DNA from: Lacipirellula limnantheis
Lineage (GTDB): Bacteria; Planctomycetota; Planctomycetia; Pirellulales; Lacipirellulaceae
Length of the DNA stretch: 64,000 nt
Assembly (NCBI RefSeq): GCF_007746075.1
Contig: NZ_CP036339.1
Coordinates: 930,001 to 994,000 of the forward strand
Direction: 5' to 3'
In this document: piece after piece, positions 39,578 to 50,053 of the stretch
Position numbering within the stretch: position 1 is the first letter of the stretch
How the letters are laid out: each line of letters opens with the position of its first letter
The notes under the pieces: generated by a model
Database searches by the model: none
The model's input: the letters and a program-made list of their open reading frames with translations, nothing else
What the model was told of the DNA's origin: nothing
Made by a program: the position numbers and the translations under genes

Positions 39578-41482
39578 TTACAACTGGAACTGCGCGACCA
39601 TCCCGCGGAGCTGCTCCGAGAGATGCGACAGTTCCGAGCCGACCACCTGCGTCTGCGCGGCCCCTTGCGAGGTCTGCTTCGCCGCCTGATCGACCCCCGC
39701 CATGTTGCGGGTGATCTCGGCACAGGCGGCCGCCGACTCGGCGACGCCGATCGAGACCGTGCTGGCGGCGGTCGCCGTCTGGTGGACGTTCGAGGCGATC
39801 TCCTTGGTGGTGATGCTCTGCTCCTCGACCGCCGCGGCGATCGTGGTCGACGCCGAGTTGACCCGTTGGATCGCCTCGCCGACTTCCTTGATCGAGCGGA
39901 CCGCTTCGCCGGTCGAGGCCTGAATCCCCTCGATGCGGCTGCGGATGTCCTGCGTGGCGTTGGCCGTCTGCTTGGCGAGCTCCTTCACCTCGGTGGCGAC
40001 CACGGCGAAGCCCTTGCCGGCTTCGCCGGCCCGAGCCGCTTCGATCGTGGCGTTGAGCGCCAAGAGGTTCGTCTGCTCGGCGATGTCCTGAATCACCTCG
40101 ATCACCTTGCCGATCTCGTCCGCCGCCGTGCCGAGCTGGCCGATGGTGACGTTGCTCGAGTCGGCGAGCTGAGCGGCCGTGCTGGCGATCGACGACGTCT
40201 GACCGGCCGTCTTGGCGATCTCGCCGATGCTGGCGGTCAGCTCCTCAACCGCGGTCGAGACGGCCTTGACGTTGGCGGTCATCTGCTCGGTCGAGGCGGC
40301 CATGTTGGTCATGTTCGTCGACATCTCTTCAGCCGCCGCGGCGATGGTCGCCGATTGGCTGTTGGTCTCTTCGGCCCCGCTGGCCAGCTGCGTGGCAGTC
40401 GCTGAGAGCTGAGTCGACGTGCTCGCCAGCTGAACGGCGTTCGAGTTCAGTCCTCCAAACACCTGCCGAAGATTCTGGCTCATGGAGTTCACGGCTTCCG
40501 CTATCTTGGCAAACGTCCCACGAACTTCGTTGGTATCGTCGTCGGCCTCTGAAACGACGTAAGCGCCGGTCAGATCGCCTTGAGCAATCGCACTTAACGT
40601 CAACGCCACGCTATGAACCTCTGCCTGCTCGTAAGCGGAGATCTTCTTAGTCTTTACTAGATTTGCACTCGCGTCGGCTTCAAATTGCTGTAACGCGGCT
40701 AGCAGCGTGTTGAGCGAAGCGACCATCTTGCCCAGGTCGCCGCCCACCTTGGTTTCCACCCGCTTGCTATAGTCCCGCTTCGTGGCGGCTTCCATCGACG
40801 CCACCACCTGGGCCACGACGTTGCCGATCGAACGAGCCAGGAAGTAGCCGATCGCGGTCACCAGCGCCAAGCAGAGAACGCTCACGGCGACCATCGTCCA
40901 CGTCCGCCGCGACGTTGTCGTCGCCGCGGCGGCCTCGACGGCGGCCGTTTGTTCGGTCGCCAATGCGACGACCTTGTCGATCGCCGCCCGATGCTCCTCG
41001 TACAGCGTTGACATCGGTCCGCTCACCAGCGTCTTGGCCTTCTCCTTGTCCCCGGCGCGAAGCGCCGGCAGCATCTCGTTCTGAGCGACGGCGAAGAACT
41101 TGGTCGCCGGCTCGTACGCCTCCTCCAGCAAGATTTCGTTCATCTCACCCTTGGGAAGACGCTCGGCCCAGTAGTCGTGCCGGGCGTCAAAGTCCTTTTG
41201 AAGGGTTTCGAGCTTCTTGGCCAGCGCGTCGGTCCCCGTCGGATCCTCCGCCCCGGTCATCTTATGCACCGTCAGGTACGATTCGATGATGTATTCCGGC
41301 GGCGGCAGAATGTCGGCCAACAGGTCCTTGCCTTGGGCGAGCTCGCCGTAGATCGGACCGTTGACTTTCACCTTGTTGAGCGTGGAGAAGGCGATCACGC
41401 CAAAGAGCACGGTGCCGACGGCGTACAACGCCGCCAGGCACATCAGCTTGCTCCGAACTCCCATGTTTGCGAACCGACTCAT
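39578..41482 (-). CDS. Methyl-accepting chemotaxis protein, transmembrane (cluster 1)
   Basis: A 634-residue receptor. TM1 is about residues 11-32, a periplasmic sensor of about 160 residues follows, TM2 is about 193-216, then a HAMP-type region, a second HAMP-like stretch ([16 protein letters not shown]), and the signalling domain. The hairpin tip [20 protein letters not shown] is near-universal. The sensor ([16 protein letters not shown]) is not a type I can name. The start [10 protein letters not shown] at 41482 is preferred to upstream codons. No C-terminal NWETF pentapeptide is visible. It is the only receptor of the first cluster. Confidence 0.93.
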   Translation of the reverse strand: MSRFANMGVRSKLMCLAALYAVGTVLFGVIAFSTLNKVKVNGPIYGELAQGKDLLADILPPPEYIIESYLTVHKMTGAEDPTGTDALAKKLETLQKDFDARHDYWAERLPKGEMNEILLEEAYEPATKFFAVAQNEMLPALRAGDKEKAKTLVSGPMSTLYEEHRAAIDKVVALATEQTAAVEAAAATTTSRRTWTMVAVSVLCLALVTAIGYFLARSIGNVVAQVVASMEAATKRDYSKRVETKVGGDLGKMVASLNTLLAALQQFEADASANLVKTKKISAYEQAEVHSVALTLSAIAQGDLTGAYVVSEADDDTNEVRGTFAKIAEAVNSMSQNLRQVFGGLNSNAVQLASTSTQLSATATQLASGAEETNSQSATIAAAAEEMSTNMTNMAASTEQMTANVKAVSTAVEELTASIGEIAKTAGQTSSIASTAAQLADSSNVTIGQLGTAADEIGKVIEVIQDIAEQTNLLALNATIEAARAGEAGKGFAVVATEVKELAKQTANATQDIRSRIEGIQASTGEAVRSIKEVGEAIQRVNSASTTIAAAVEEQSITTKEIASNVHQTATAASTVSIGVAESAAACAEITRNMAGVDQAAKQTSQGAAQTQVVGSELSHLSEQLRGMVAQFQL

Positions 41483-41562
41483 GACTGGCGTCTCCCGAAC
41501 GAAGTGAGTGTGATTGATGCGAAGAAGGATTTCTCTCAAACGGTTGTTAGCGAGCGAACGAA

Positions 41563-42036
41563 TTACTCCTGGCGAGCCCCGTCGGCCAGTACGGCGTCAA
41601 TGTCCAGCAGGACGACGATTTCCGATTCCAGCGTGCAGACGCCGCTCATCAGCCGGCCGTCCACCCCGTCGACGTTGGTCGGCGGCGGCGTGATTTCGTC
41701 CCCCCGCAGCGTGAGGATGTCCGAGATGCGGTCGACCAACAGACCGATCGCCTCCCCCTGGTGGTGGACGATCAGGTTGCGACTCTGTCGATCCGAATCC
41801 GACTTCGGCAGGCCCAGGATCGTTCGCAGGTCGACCACCGTCGCGACGTCGCCGCGGAGGTTGATCACCCCGCGGACGTAGTCCGGCGCGTGGGGCACCT
41901 GGGTGATCTCGTTCTGGCGATTGATCTCCTGCACGATGCGGATGTCGACCCCCAGCAGCATGTGGCCGACGTAAAACGTCGCGAACTGCCGTTCAACGGC
42001 CGTGGCGGTGCGGTCAGGGGCAAGCGTGGCGGTCAT
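41563..42036 (-). CDS. cheW: CheW coupling protein (cluster 1)
   Basis: A 157-residue CheW that links receptor to CheA. The typical block [18 protein letters not shown] and the [12 protein letters not shown] segment are present. It is soluble with no other domain. The stop is 80 bases before the mcp start, and cheA ends 57 bases upstream of its start. Present in one copy per cluster; the other is at 54025. Confidence 0.95.
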   Translation of the reverse strand: MTATLAPDRTATAVERQFATFYVGHMLLGVDIRIVQEINRQNEITQVPHAPDYVRGVINLRGDVATVVDLRTILGLPKSDSDRQSRNLIVHHQGEAIGLLVDRISDILTLRGDEITPPPTNVDGVDGRLMSGVCTLESEIVVLLDIDAVLADGARQE

Positions 42037-42093
42037 GGCGGCGTGAACCTCGATAAACGCAGGAAGGGGCGACGGCGGCGAGATGCGGCGAAA

Positions 42094-44853
42094 CTACGCG
42101 GGCTGGAGATGACGACGATTGTTGCCCGCCTTCGCGCCCGTGAAGTTGTGGAGAGCGGCTAGGAGCTTTTCGCGATCCATCTTGATCTGGTAGTCGTCGA
42201 TCCCGACCTCCATGCCGCGCTGCATGTCCGAGGCCCCGGCCAGCGACGTTAGCGCGATCACCGGCAGGTAGCCCCACTTCGACTGCTTGATCCGCTGGCA
42301 GAGCTCGAACCCGTTGAGGTTCGGCATTTCAATGTCGGTAATCACCACGTCGACTTCCAAATCGCCTTCCAGCAGCCGCTCCCAGGCGACCAGGCCGTCT
42401 TCGCAGTCGACCACGTCGTAGCCGCGCTCTTCGGCCATCGACTTCACCTGCTTGCGGAAGAAAGTCGAGTCCTCGGCCAGCAGCACCAGCGGCTTCTTGC
42501 CGGCCTCGACGCTCGGCTGCGGCCGGTCGGCGAACCATTCGGGGTGGGCGATTTCGGCGATCTGGAACAGATCGACCAGCCGCGTCGTGTGCTCAGACAT
42601 GGTCAACGAACCCTGGATGCCTAGCTCTTGGAACGTGATCGTGTCGACGTTGGTCGGCACGCGACGAATATCCTCCAGCCGCGGCGCGATCAGGCCGACT
42701 TCCTTGCCGTTGATCACGAACACGATGACGTAGACCCAGTTCTGTGGCTCCGGAGCCCGCGCCGAGATCAGGTTCTCCAGCCGCAACAGCGGCACGCTCG
42801 ACTGCCGGTACTGCACCAGTTCCTGGCCGCCGACGGCGTCGATCTGATCGGAGCTAATCCGCTCGATCCGCGCGACGATGTCCATCGACACGGCGAAGTG
42901 CTCCCGAGGATGATTGGTGAACAGCAGCACCGACTGCAAGTCTTCCTCACCGGCCGACTGCTCTTCGCCCTTGCCGGCGATGACGTCGTCGTGGGCCGAG
43001 CGAATCTGCTCGTGGACGGCGATCCCCGCGACGTCGAGAATCAGCGCGACGTGCCCGTCGCCCAGAATCGTGGCGCCCGACAGGCAAGGCGCGTTCTTGA
43101 TGTGGCGGCCCAGCGGCTTCACGACGATCTCTTCCGAGTCGTGCAGCGCGTCGACCACGATGCCAAAACGCTGTTGGCCGCTCTCCACCACGATGATGTT
43201 GGTCGTCGCTTGGGCGTCGCTCTCCCCGTCGCTCCCCTCCGGCGTCTGGAAGCCCAGGACTTCGCGCAGCCGCACCAGGGGAAGCAGCGAGCCGCGCAGC
43301 CGCAGCACCTCCGCCGACTTGACCCGATCGAGCCGCTTGCCCATCTCTTCGCGACGCAGACGCACCAGTTCCGAGATGTTGACCTGCGGGATGGCGAACC
43401 GTTCGTCGCCGCTCTGAATGATCAGCGAGGGGATGATCGCCAAGGTCAGCGGCAGCGTGATCTGAATCGTCGTTCCCTGGCCCGGAGTCGAATCGACGTC
43501 GACCGTTCCCCCCAGCTTCTCGATGTTCGTGCGCACCACGTCCATGCCGACCCCGCGGCCGCTGACGTCGGTGATCTTCTCGGCGGTGGAGAATCCAGGG
43601 TGGAAGATCAGCCGCACCGCTTCGCGGTCCGACAGGCGGCTCGCCTGTTCGGCCGTGACCACCCCCTTCTCGACCGCCTTCTTCTTGAGCTTCTCCGGAT
43701 AAATCCCCCCGCCGTCGTCGGCGATGTCGATCCGCACCTTGCCCGCTTCGTGGTACGCCTTGAGGTGAATGGTCCCCGCGGCCGGCTTATTGGCCGCGAC
43801 CCGCACGTCGGGTCGTTCGACGCCGTGGTCGATCGAGTTGCGCACCAGGTGAGTCAGCGGATCGCCGATCGCCTCCAGAATCGTCTTGTCGACGTCGACC
43901 TCCTTGCCGTCCATCACCACGTCGCACTGCTTGCCGAGCTTCGCGCTCAGGTCCCGCACGACCCGCGGGAACTTGCTGAACACGGCCCCGATCGGCTGCA
44001 TCCGCGTCCGCATGATCGCCTCTTGCAGCTCCGTCGTCACCTGATCCAGCCGCGACGCCACCGCCTCGATCCCGACGTGAGCCTCCGTATTAAGCGCCTG
44101 AATCAGCTGATTCCGGCCCAGCACCAACTCACCCGCCAAATTCATTAGGCTGTCCAGCACGCCTACCTGGACCCGAATGCTCGTCTCGGCGACTGGAGGG
44201 GCCTGAATGGCGGCATTCGACGCTGTCTTGGGCTCATCGACCAGCGGCGCATTGGTAACGGCGGGGCCGGAAGCCGCCGACGATTCCGCACAAGGGAGCG
44301 ACTCATCGGCGTCGATCGGACCGGTGGCGGGAGAATCGTCTTCGATCGCCGAGTCGACGAACATCGCCTCCTCTACAAAGTCGGCTGCGGTGGCATGCCG
44401 CAGGCCGTGATGAGCGTGCTCCTCAATCTTTACGCTCGCCGCAGATACCCCGACCAGGCTTCCATCGGCGCTGGCGAAGATGCGATCGAGTTTCGTAACG
44501 TGGACTTCAACGTCAGCGTCGTTTGATACGTCTGCATTGTTAACGAGATGGGTCAACGCATCGGCCGCGCGAAGCATGACGTCAACCATCGCCGAATCGG
44601 GGGACAGCTCGCGGGTCCGCATCAGCCCCAGGACATTTTCGAGGCTATGGGCCAGCTTGTTGACCGTCACCAATCCCAGGAACCCAGCGGCTCCTTTGAT
44701 CGAATGAATGCCCCGGAAGAGGTTATTCACCAGATCGACGTCAATCTCCGCGCCGTTTGCCTCAATCTGAAGCAACTGTCCTTCGACGTGACTCAGGTGG
44801 TCGCGCGACTCGGCAATGAATTCCGCCAACAGTTCTGGATCTTCGATCGCCAT
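42094..44853 (-). CDS. cheA: Hybrid chemotaxis histidine kinase CheA with C-terminal receiver (cluster 1)
   Basis: A 919-residue kinase. HPt (P1): His50 in FRGIHSIKGAAGF. A low-complexity linker follows (about 150-230), then the dimerisation P3, the ATP-binding P4 (HLVRNSIDHGVE, DDGGGIYP, GRGVGMDVV), two CheW-like P5 regions, and a C-terminal receiver with Asp840 in VVITDIEMPNL. The receiver makes it a hybrid CheA, as in gliding or pilus systems such as FrzE. The ATG at 44853 starts MAIEDPELLAEF. It is the first gene of the leftward operon. No separate cheY lies next to it. Confidence 0.94.
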   Translation of the reverse strand: MAIEDPELLAEFIAESRDHLSHVEGQLLQIEANGAEIDVDLVNNLFRGIHSIKGAAGFLGLVTVNKLAHSLENVLGLMRTRELSPDSAMVDVMLRAADALTHLVNNADVSNDADVEVHVTKLDRIFASADGSLVGVSAASVKIEEHAHHGLRHATAADFVEEAMFVDSAIEDDSPATGPIDADESLPCAESSAASGPAVTNAPLVDEPKTASNAAIQAPPVAETSIRVQVGVLDSLMNLAGELVLGRNQLIQALNTEAHVGIEAVASRLDQVTTELQEAIMRTRMQPIGAVFSKFPRVVRDLSAKLGKQCDVVMDGKEVDVDKTILEAIGDPLTHLVRNSIDHGVERPDVRVAANKPAAGTIHLKAYHEAGKVRIDIADDGGGIYPEKLKKKAVEKGVVTAEQASRLSDREAVRLIFHPGFSTAEKITDVSGRGVGMDVVRTNIEKLGGTVDVDSTPGQGTTIQITLPLTLAIIPSLIIQSGDERFAIPQVNISELVRLRREEMGKRLDRVKSAEVLRLRGSLLPLVRLREVLGFQTPEGSDGESDAQATTNIIVVESGQQRFGIVVDALHDSEEIVVKPLGRHIKNAPCLSGATILGDGHVALILDVAGIAVHEQIRSAHDDVIAGKGEEQSAGEEDLQSVLLFTNHPREHFAVSMDIVARIERISSDQIDAVGGQELVQYRQSSVPLLRLENLISARAPEPQNWVYVIVFVINGKEVGLIAPRLEDIRRVPTNVDTITFQELGIQGSLTMSEHTTRLVDLFQIAEIAHPEWFADRPQPSVEAGKKPLVLLAEDSTFFRKQVKSMAEERGYDVVDCEDGLVAWERLLEGDLEVDVVITDIEMPNLNGFELCQRIKQSKWGYLPVIALTSLAGASDMQRGMEVGIDDYQIKMDREKLLAALHNFTGAKAGNNRRHLQPA

Positions 44854-45179
44854 GGACTGGCTCCGTGATTCGAGAGGTCGTCCGCGGGCATAGCTCGCCG
44901 TTTCCTGGCGGGTTATGCGACAGGCGTTTTGCGGACAAACGAAAGCTAGGTCAAGACCGTGCGCGCAGCAAATCAATGCCGCGGAACTGGAGATAAAAAA
45001 ATCGGCGTAACCAGCGCAACGCGATTTTTCCGGGGAGTTTCTGGACGACGCACTCCCGCAATTGACGAATGCTACGTTTGACGACAGGGATTTCGTCAAA
45101 ATCGTCGGCGTCGTTCGCGACCTGTCCGTCGTTATTCGCTCGACGACAGCCCAGCCGCCCACATTCCGGGATGCAATTC
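44854..45179. other. Divergent intergenic region between cheA and cheX
   Basis: About 326 bases that should hold promoters for both directions. No strong -35/-10 pair was seen. A perfect 24-base palindrome lies at 45077-45100. Confidence 0.6.
45077..45100. promoter_or_regulatory. Candidate operator: 8-8-8 palindrome
   Basis: TTTGACGA, 8-base spacer, TCGTCAAA, exact inverted arms. It lies about 80 bases before the cheX start and 224 bases from the cheA start. A dimeric regulator could bind here. Confidence 0.5.
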
Positions 45180-45680
45180 ATGAAAGCAGAACATATCAAT
45201 CCGTTTCTGACCTCCGCCGTCGAGGTCTTCTCTACGATGCTCAACTGCGATCTGAAGCGCGGGACGCCGACGTTGAACGCGGCGTTTCAGCCGGCGCACG
45301 ACGTCAGCGGCGTGATTGGGCTATCGGGCAAAGCGTCGGGCACGGTCGTCGTCAGCGTCGACTGCGAAGTGGCGATGTGCGTCACGGAGAAGATGCTCGG
45401 AGATCGGCCCGACACGCTAAACGCCGACGTGATGGACGCGATCGGCGAGATCACGAACATGATCGCCGGCCGCGCGAAAACGGGGTTGGCCCATCTCGAG
45501 ATGAGTCTCGCATTGCCGACGGTGATCACGGGGAAGAACCATGTGATCCGGTTCGGCTCGCTGGCCCAGACGATCAGCATCCCATACTCGTGCGCGTGGG
45601 GCGACCTGACCGTCGAGGTTGGCCTGATCGAGGTGGACGAGGCGGCCGCGGAGAAGAGAACGATGATGGCGAGCGTCTAG
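45180..45680 (+). CDS. cheX: CheX-family phosphatase
   Basis: A 166-residue member of the CheC/CheX/FliY group that dephosphorylates CheY-P. The helix with the catalytic E-x2-N pattern is EITNMIAGRAKTG. The C-terminal strands (IPYSCAWGDLTVEVGLIE) fit the CheX fold. The start used is MKAEHINPFLTSA at 45180; an ATG at 45171 is also in frame. It is divergent from cheA and ends one base before the PVC dehydrogenase stop. It would help to reset CheY signals or the CheA receiver. Confidence 0.85.
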   Translation: MKAEHINPFLTSAVEVFSTMLNCDLKRGTPTLNAAFQPAHDVSGVIGLSGKASGTVVVSVDCEVAMCVTEKMLGDRPDTLNADVMDAIGEITNMIAGRAKTGLAHLEMSLALPTVITGKNHVIRFGSLAQTISIPYSCAWGDLTVEVGLIEVDEAAAEKRTMMASV

Positions 45681-45681
45681 C

Positions 45682-48600
45682 CTAGTCGAGCTCGTGCCCG
45701 GCGGCGTTTTCGGCGGCCCCCGCGTTGCTTGCCGCGGCGTTCCGTTGCGCGCTTAGAAACTCGACGACGTCGCGCAGGTCTCGCTGCGACATGAACTTCA
45801 TGAGGTCCTCGGGCATGGCTGAAAGGCCCTGCACGCGATCTTCGACGGCGGCAAGATCGACTTCGACTTCCTTGCCGTCAGCGTTCAGCAGTACCGCCTT
45901 GCCTTCGTCCTCGCGGCGCAGGAGGCCGGTGACGACCATCCCGGTGTCAAGCAACATCGACGTGGTCTGAAACCCTTCGACGATTTTAGCGTTGGGACGG
46001 GTGATCGATTCGATGAGCTCCTGGCGTGTGCGCTTGGCGCCGACGTCGGCAAGGCTGGGGCCGACGAGTTGCTCGCCGGGCGTTAACGAATGGCACCGCC
46101 GGCAGGAGAGCGATTCGTTGGAGAGGAACAGCTGCTCGCCGCGGGTTGCGTCGCCTCCGGCGACGGCGGCGACGTACATCGACGCCAAGTCGGCGGCGGC
46201 TGCCTGCTTGTCGACGAAAGCCTGATGCCGGGCGACCAACGATTGATCCGTTGCGGCCTGACTTGCTTCCAGAACCTCCAGCAGTAATTCTTGAGGGCAG
46301 GTCCCTTGCTCGACGCGCGCCATCCAAGCACTGGTCGCCGCCTGAGCTTCGGGAAGGTCGATCTTTGCAAGCAGCCCGATCGCTGCCTGGCGTTCGGCGG
46401 TTTCGCCGTCATCGGCGACCTTAATAAGATGTGCGACGGCCTTTGCCGGGAATCGTTCGGCCAGGAGCCGTCGGGCGGCCGAACGAACGATGGCATCGGA
46501 CGACTGCAAGCCAAAGGCAATGACGCGTTCGGCAATCGCGTCGTCGGCGTGGTCGAGAGCGGCGATGGCGCGCACCTGAAGGGCGGCGTCGAGATCAGGC
46601 TGTTCGAGCAACGTCGGCAGTTCGGCGATCGCGATCGGCAAACCGAGTTCGGCGGCGACCACAACGCCGGTCGGGTCCGCTTTGCTCGCTTGCAAGATTG
46701 CAGGCCAAGCCTGTTCCAGAGCGGCAAGAATCACGTCGGCCGATTGCGGGGCGAGCGGTCGCCATTGCCCGTGGACCGGATCGCGCGACGACGGGGCGGC
46801 CCACTGGCTGATCAGGTCCCACGCGTGATTTCGCATATCGGCAGTCGTGCGGGGATTCAATGCAAAGGTTACGACGGCCTGGAGATTCTCAGCCGCACGC
46901 ATGGCCTGGCTGGCCGCCAGCGCACGCCGCACGAGCGGCTCATTCGCGGGTGAAACTTTATCCAGTAGTGCGGCCAATGCGCTGTTGGCGGCCGTGATGG
47001 GGGTATCCCAGATCGCGCGCGCAGCCTCCAGCACGACTGCTTCCGACTCGTCGCTGAGAAAGTCGCCCACACGCGGCGACTTCTGCTTGGCAAGCGCCAG
47101 GACGAGTGCGATCCGCGCCGCCTGATCAGCCCCTTTGGCTGCGTCGCGCAGTTGGACCTCCGACTGGCTGCCGGAGAGGCCCATCACGATGGCGGTGCGC
47201 AGGATCGGATCGCCTTGATCGCCGTTTTCGCTGGCCGTTTGTAAGAGTGCCTCAAGCGCCGGTTGGTAGGCGAGGGAGCCAATCGACGTGGCCGCCGACG
47301 CCCGCACGCGCAGCGACGGATCGGCGAGCAGCTTGGCGAGAGCGGCTCCATAACCGTTGCGGGCCGCTACAGACGCTGACCGTGCGCGACCAAGCGTGCG
47401 CGCCGCCTGAGTGCGAATCTCCGCATCGCCGTCGCTGCAAAGCGGCGCGATCGCGTCAAAGAGCTGCAACTCGCCGATCGCTAAGGAGCCTAACGCCCAA
47501 ATCGCATGGATGCGGGCGAGCTGATCGCCTTCCTGTCGGGCGACAAGTTCCTTCAGCGGCGCGGCGGACGCATTTCCTAGGGCTACTAACCGCCGTTGCG
47601 CCGCTAGGCGCACGCGCATGTTCGCGTTTGCGAGCAACTCGGCAAGCTGCTTGGGCTCTAGCGTCGGGATTCGCTCGAGGGCGGTTTCCGACTCCCTGCG
47701 AGCCGCGACGAGGTTTGGTGCGTCGTCGGAAACGCGATAGAGTCGTCCCATGTCGGTGCCGTTCCAACCTTCGATCCAATCGGCGACGTAGAAATTGCCG
47801 TCGGGGCCGAAATCGCAATCGGTCGCGAGGATTCCTTCGAGAAACATCTTGTCGTCGGCGAGTCGATAGCCGGCTCCTGCTTGCTCGAGGCGGAAGCGCC
47901 GGATGCCGCTGGAGGCTGGCGCGCCGCGGAAGTCGGCAAGAAAAAAATTGTCACGGCAATCGTCGGTCATGCCGGAGCCAGGGTAGTAGACCAGGCCCGA
48001 GGGACCGTCGCTGAGGTGCGCAATCGGCGGCACGATACCGGCGGGCTGGTCAGCGTTCTTTGTGTGCCAGATCTTCTCGCGGTTGAAGGGGCCGCGGTCG
48101 GGGAGGTACTGGTATGACATCCGCCAACCGGTGTTCATTCCCTCGACGATTTGAATGATGCGCGCGCGGTCGCCGGAGTCGGAGTTGTTATCGACGGAGA
48201 AGAGATCGCCGTACTGATTGAACGCAAGTTCTTGCGGATTGCGCAGGCCGGTCGCAAACAGTTCCAAGTCGCTGCCGTCGCGGTTGCAGCGGAGGACCGA
48301 GCCGGAATCAGGATTCGAGAGCACGCCATTGGGCGTTTCAACGTGCAGGCCGCGATCACCGATGGAGAAGTAAATTTTTCCATCGGGGCCTTCGGTCAGC
48401 CCGTGGAGGTCATGGCCGAAGAGGGCGAAGTGGACGCCGAAGCCAGTGGCCAGCGACTTGCGTTCTTCCGCTTGGCCGTCGCCATCGGCGTCGCGAAGTT
48501 CCCACAGGTCGGGGATGCAGGTGAACCAGAGGCGGTCGCCGACCCACATGACTCCCGCCGCGGCGCCGCTTTCGATGTTGTTGTATCCTTCGGAGAAGAC

Positions 48601-49074
48601 GCTGGAATGGTCGTAGACGCCGTCGCGATTGCGATCTTCCAGCAGCCGGACCAGATCGCTCGCCTCGGTGTAATGGTTGAGCTTATCGGCCATGCGGCGT
48701 TCGATGTAAGCCCGACGCTGCGCGACCGTTTGTGCCGCGAGATCGTCATCGAGCCAATCCATGTGATTGCGATTGTCCTCGGTGCCGTGATGGACGCGGT
48801 GGGTTTCGGCGACGAAAATTCGCCCTTGCGGGTCGAAACAGAACGCGACGGGATTGGCGAACAGCGGCTCGCTCGCAACCGGCGTCACCTGATAACCGGG
48901 CTCGACGCGAAAGGAGGCGGCTGAGAGCTTGGCTGCCGGCGAGATTGGCTCATCTGCCGCCGTCTGCTCCGCGGCATTGGCGCGGTAGCTGACGGCAACC
49001 GCTGCGATAAACAGCACGGCGCTGGCGAGAAGTCGTTTGATGGTTGGGGTAACCAATAGCAGCGAGCATTGCAT
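45682..49074 (-). CDS. PVC-type membrane-bound dehydrogenase with HEAT repeats and cytochrome c domain
   Basis: A 1130-residue exported protein of a family enlarged in Planctomycetes and Verrucomicrobia. After a signal peptide (LLASAVLFIAAVAVSY) comes a beta-propeller dehydrogenase domain (about 50-450, PVAFCFDPQGRIFVAET, LTEGPDGKIYFSIGDRG, TGLRNPQELAFNQYG). Many HEAT-like repeats follow (about 460-960). The C-terminal cytochrome c domain has heme motif CRRCH in SLSCRRCHSLTPGE. Electrons from an unknown, probably sugar-derived, substrate would go to heme. The ATG at 49074 is preferred over a TTG upstream. It converges on cheX with a one-base gap and is divergent from birA. Confidence 0.9.
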   Translation of the reverse strand: MQCSLLLVTPTIKRLLASAVLFIAAVAVSYRANAAEQTAADEPISPAAKLSAASFRVEPGYQVTPVASEPLFANPVAFCFDPQGRIFVAETHRVHHGTEDNRNHMDWLDDDLAAQTVAQRRAYIERRMADKLNHYTEASDLVRLLEDRNRDGVYDHSSVFSEGYNNIESGAAAGVMWVGDRLWFTCIPDLWELRDADGDGQAEERKSLATGFGVHFALFGHDLHGLTEGPDGKIYFSIGDRGLHVETPNGVLSNPDSGSVLRCNRDGSDLELFATGLRNPQELAFNQYGDLFSVDNNSDSGDRARIIQIVEGMNTGWRMSYQYLPDRGPFNREKIWHTKNADQPAGIVPPIAHLSDGPSGLVYYPGSGMTDDCRDNFFLADFRGAPASSGIRRFRLEQAGAGYRLADDKMFLEGILATDCDFGPDGNFYVADWIEGWNGTDMGRLYRVSDDAPNLVAARRESETALERIPTLEPKQLAELLANANMRVRLAAQRRLVALGNASAAPLKELVARQEGDQLARIHAIWALGSLAIGELQLFDAIAPLCSDGDAEIRTQAARTLGRARSASVAARNGYGAALAKLLADPSLRVRASAATSIGSLAYQPALEALLQTASENGDQGDPILRTAIVMGLSGSQSEVQLRDAAKGADQAARIALVLALAKQKSPRVGDFLSDESEAVVLEAARAIWDTPITAANSALAALLDKVSPANEPLVRRALAASQAMRAAENLQAVVTFALNPRTTADMRNHAWDLISQWAAPSSRDPVHGQWRPLAPQSADVILAALEQAWPAILQASKADPTGVVVAAELGLPIAIAELPTLLEQPDLDAALQVRAIAALDHADDAIAERVIAFGLQSSDAIVRSAARRLLAERFPAKAVAHLIKVADDGETAERQAAIGLLAKIDLPEAQAATSAWMARVEQGTCPQELLLEVLEASQAATDQSLVARHQAFVDKQAAAADLASMYVAAVAGGDATRGEQLFLSNESLSCRRCHSLTPGEQLVGPSLADVGAKRTRQELIESITRPNAKIVEGFQTTSMLLDTGMVVTGLLRREDEGKAVLLNADGKEVEVDLAAVEDRVQGLSAMPEDLMKFMSQRDLRDVVEFLSAQRNAAASNAGAAENAAGHELD

Positions 49075-49249
49075 GGGCGGCGGCAATCGTCGGTGGCGGT
49101 GAAACGCTAGAGATGACGTCAGCGCCTATTGTACTATGGCGCGATTAGGCTGGTCACCAGCGCAGCGAGCGGGCGCGATCAGTTTTGACCTCGCTGCGAA
49201 CGGTTGACGATGGGCGAGCGGCACGTCTCGCGGTATTCTCTTGTTCAGC

Positions 49250-50053
49250 ATGAGAAGAATCCATTTTGACGTCACCGATTCGACCAATACGCAGGCGCGG
49301 GCGCTCGCCGCTGCGCACCCTGGGGAACGACTCCTAGTAACCGCCGCGGAACAAACTGCCGGACGCGGGCGGCAGGGAAGGCAGTGGCTCAGCCCGCGGG
49401 GCGGGGCGTGGTTGACGATCGTCTGGCCGATGCGCCTGGCGCCAGGATCGTATCGGGCCGCCTCGCTGGCGGCCGCCGTCGGGGTGCGACGGGCGCTCGT
49501 CGAGTTGATTGCCCGCGGCATGCCCCCCGAGGCGGCGGCGCTGGCCCCGCGGCCTCTGATCAAGTGGCCGAACGATGTGCTGATCGACGGCGCCAAGGTC
49601 GTGGGCATCCTCTGCGAGCAATCGCTGGGCAACGCTGCCCAGAACAACGCCATCTACGTTGGCATCGGCGCGAATGTTGCCTTTGATCAAATGTTGCTCG
49701 ATCAACCGACCCGCGGGGAAGCGTTGCGACATCGGGCAACGACTCTCTCCAGCGCGGCCGGGCGCGAGATTGAAGTCGAGGACGTGATTGAACTTGTCAG
49801 CCATGAAGTCATCGGCGCGCTGGAGCGATACGAAGCACTGGGGCTCGCCGGGATCATCGCGGAACCGCCGTCGCTGCTCGACGAATTGCGCGGCGCGTTG
49901 GCCTATGTGGGCCAGCGCCGGACTTGGCTTTCGCCGCGCGGCGAGATCAGCGGGCGCATCATCGGCATCGACGACGACGGTCGGCTGCTGCTCGACGGCG
50001 AGAGCGGGGTCATTGCGTGCGACGCCGGCGAATTGGCGGGCGACGAGTTGTAG
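49250..50053 (+). CDS. birA: Biotin-[acetyl-CoA-carboxylase] ligase, monofunctional
   Basis: Transfers biotin to the biotin carboxyl carrier protein in the cytoplasm, via biotinyl-AMP. The 267-residue protein carries the ligase block TAGRGRQGRQWLSPRGG, then LIKWPNDVLIDGAKVVGILCE and the C-terminal SH3-like part. It lacks an N-terminal helix-turn-helix domain, so it is not a repressor of the E. coli BirA kind. I take the ATG at 49250 (MRRIHFDVTDSTNT) rather than the TTG at 49241. Divergent from the PVC dehydrogenase; the next gene follows in 148 bases. Confidence 0.93.
   Translation: MRRIHFDVTDSTNTQARALAAAHPGERLLVTAAEQTAGRGRQGRQWLSPRGGAWLTIVWPMRLAPGSYRAASLAAAVGVRRALVELIARGMPPEAAALAPRPLIKWPNDVLIDGAKVVGILCEQSLGNAAQNNAIYVGIGANVAFDQMLLDQPTRGEALRHRATTLSSAAGREIEVEDVIELVSHEVIGALERYEALGLAGIIAEPPSLLDELRGALAYVGQRRTWLSPRGEISGRIIGIDDDGRLLLDGESGVIACDAGELAGDEL

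Noticed and set aside
42628..44148. A long open frame on the plus strand opposite cheA
   Set aside because: High G+C leaves antisense frames open; the minus strand has all CheA motifs and the plus frame resembles no protein.
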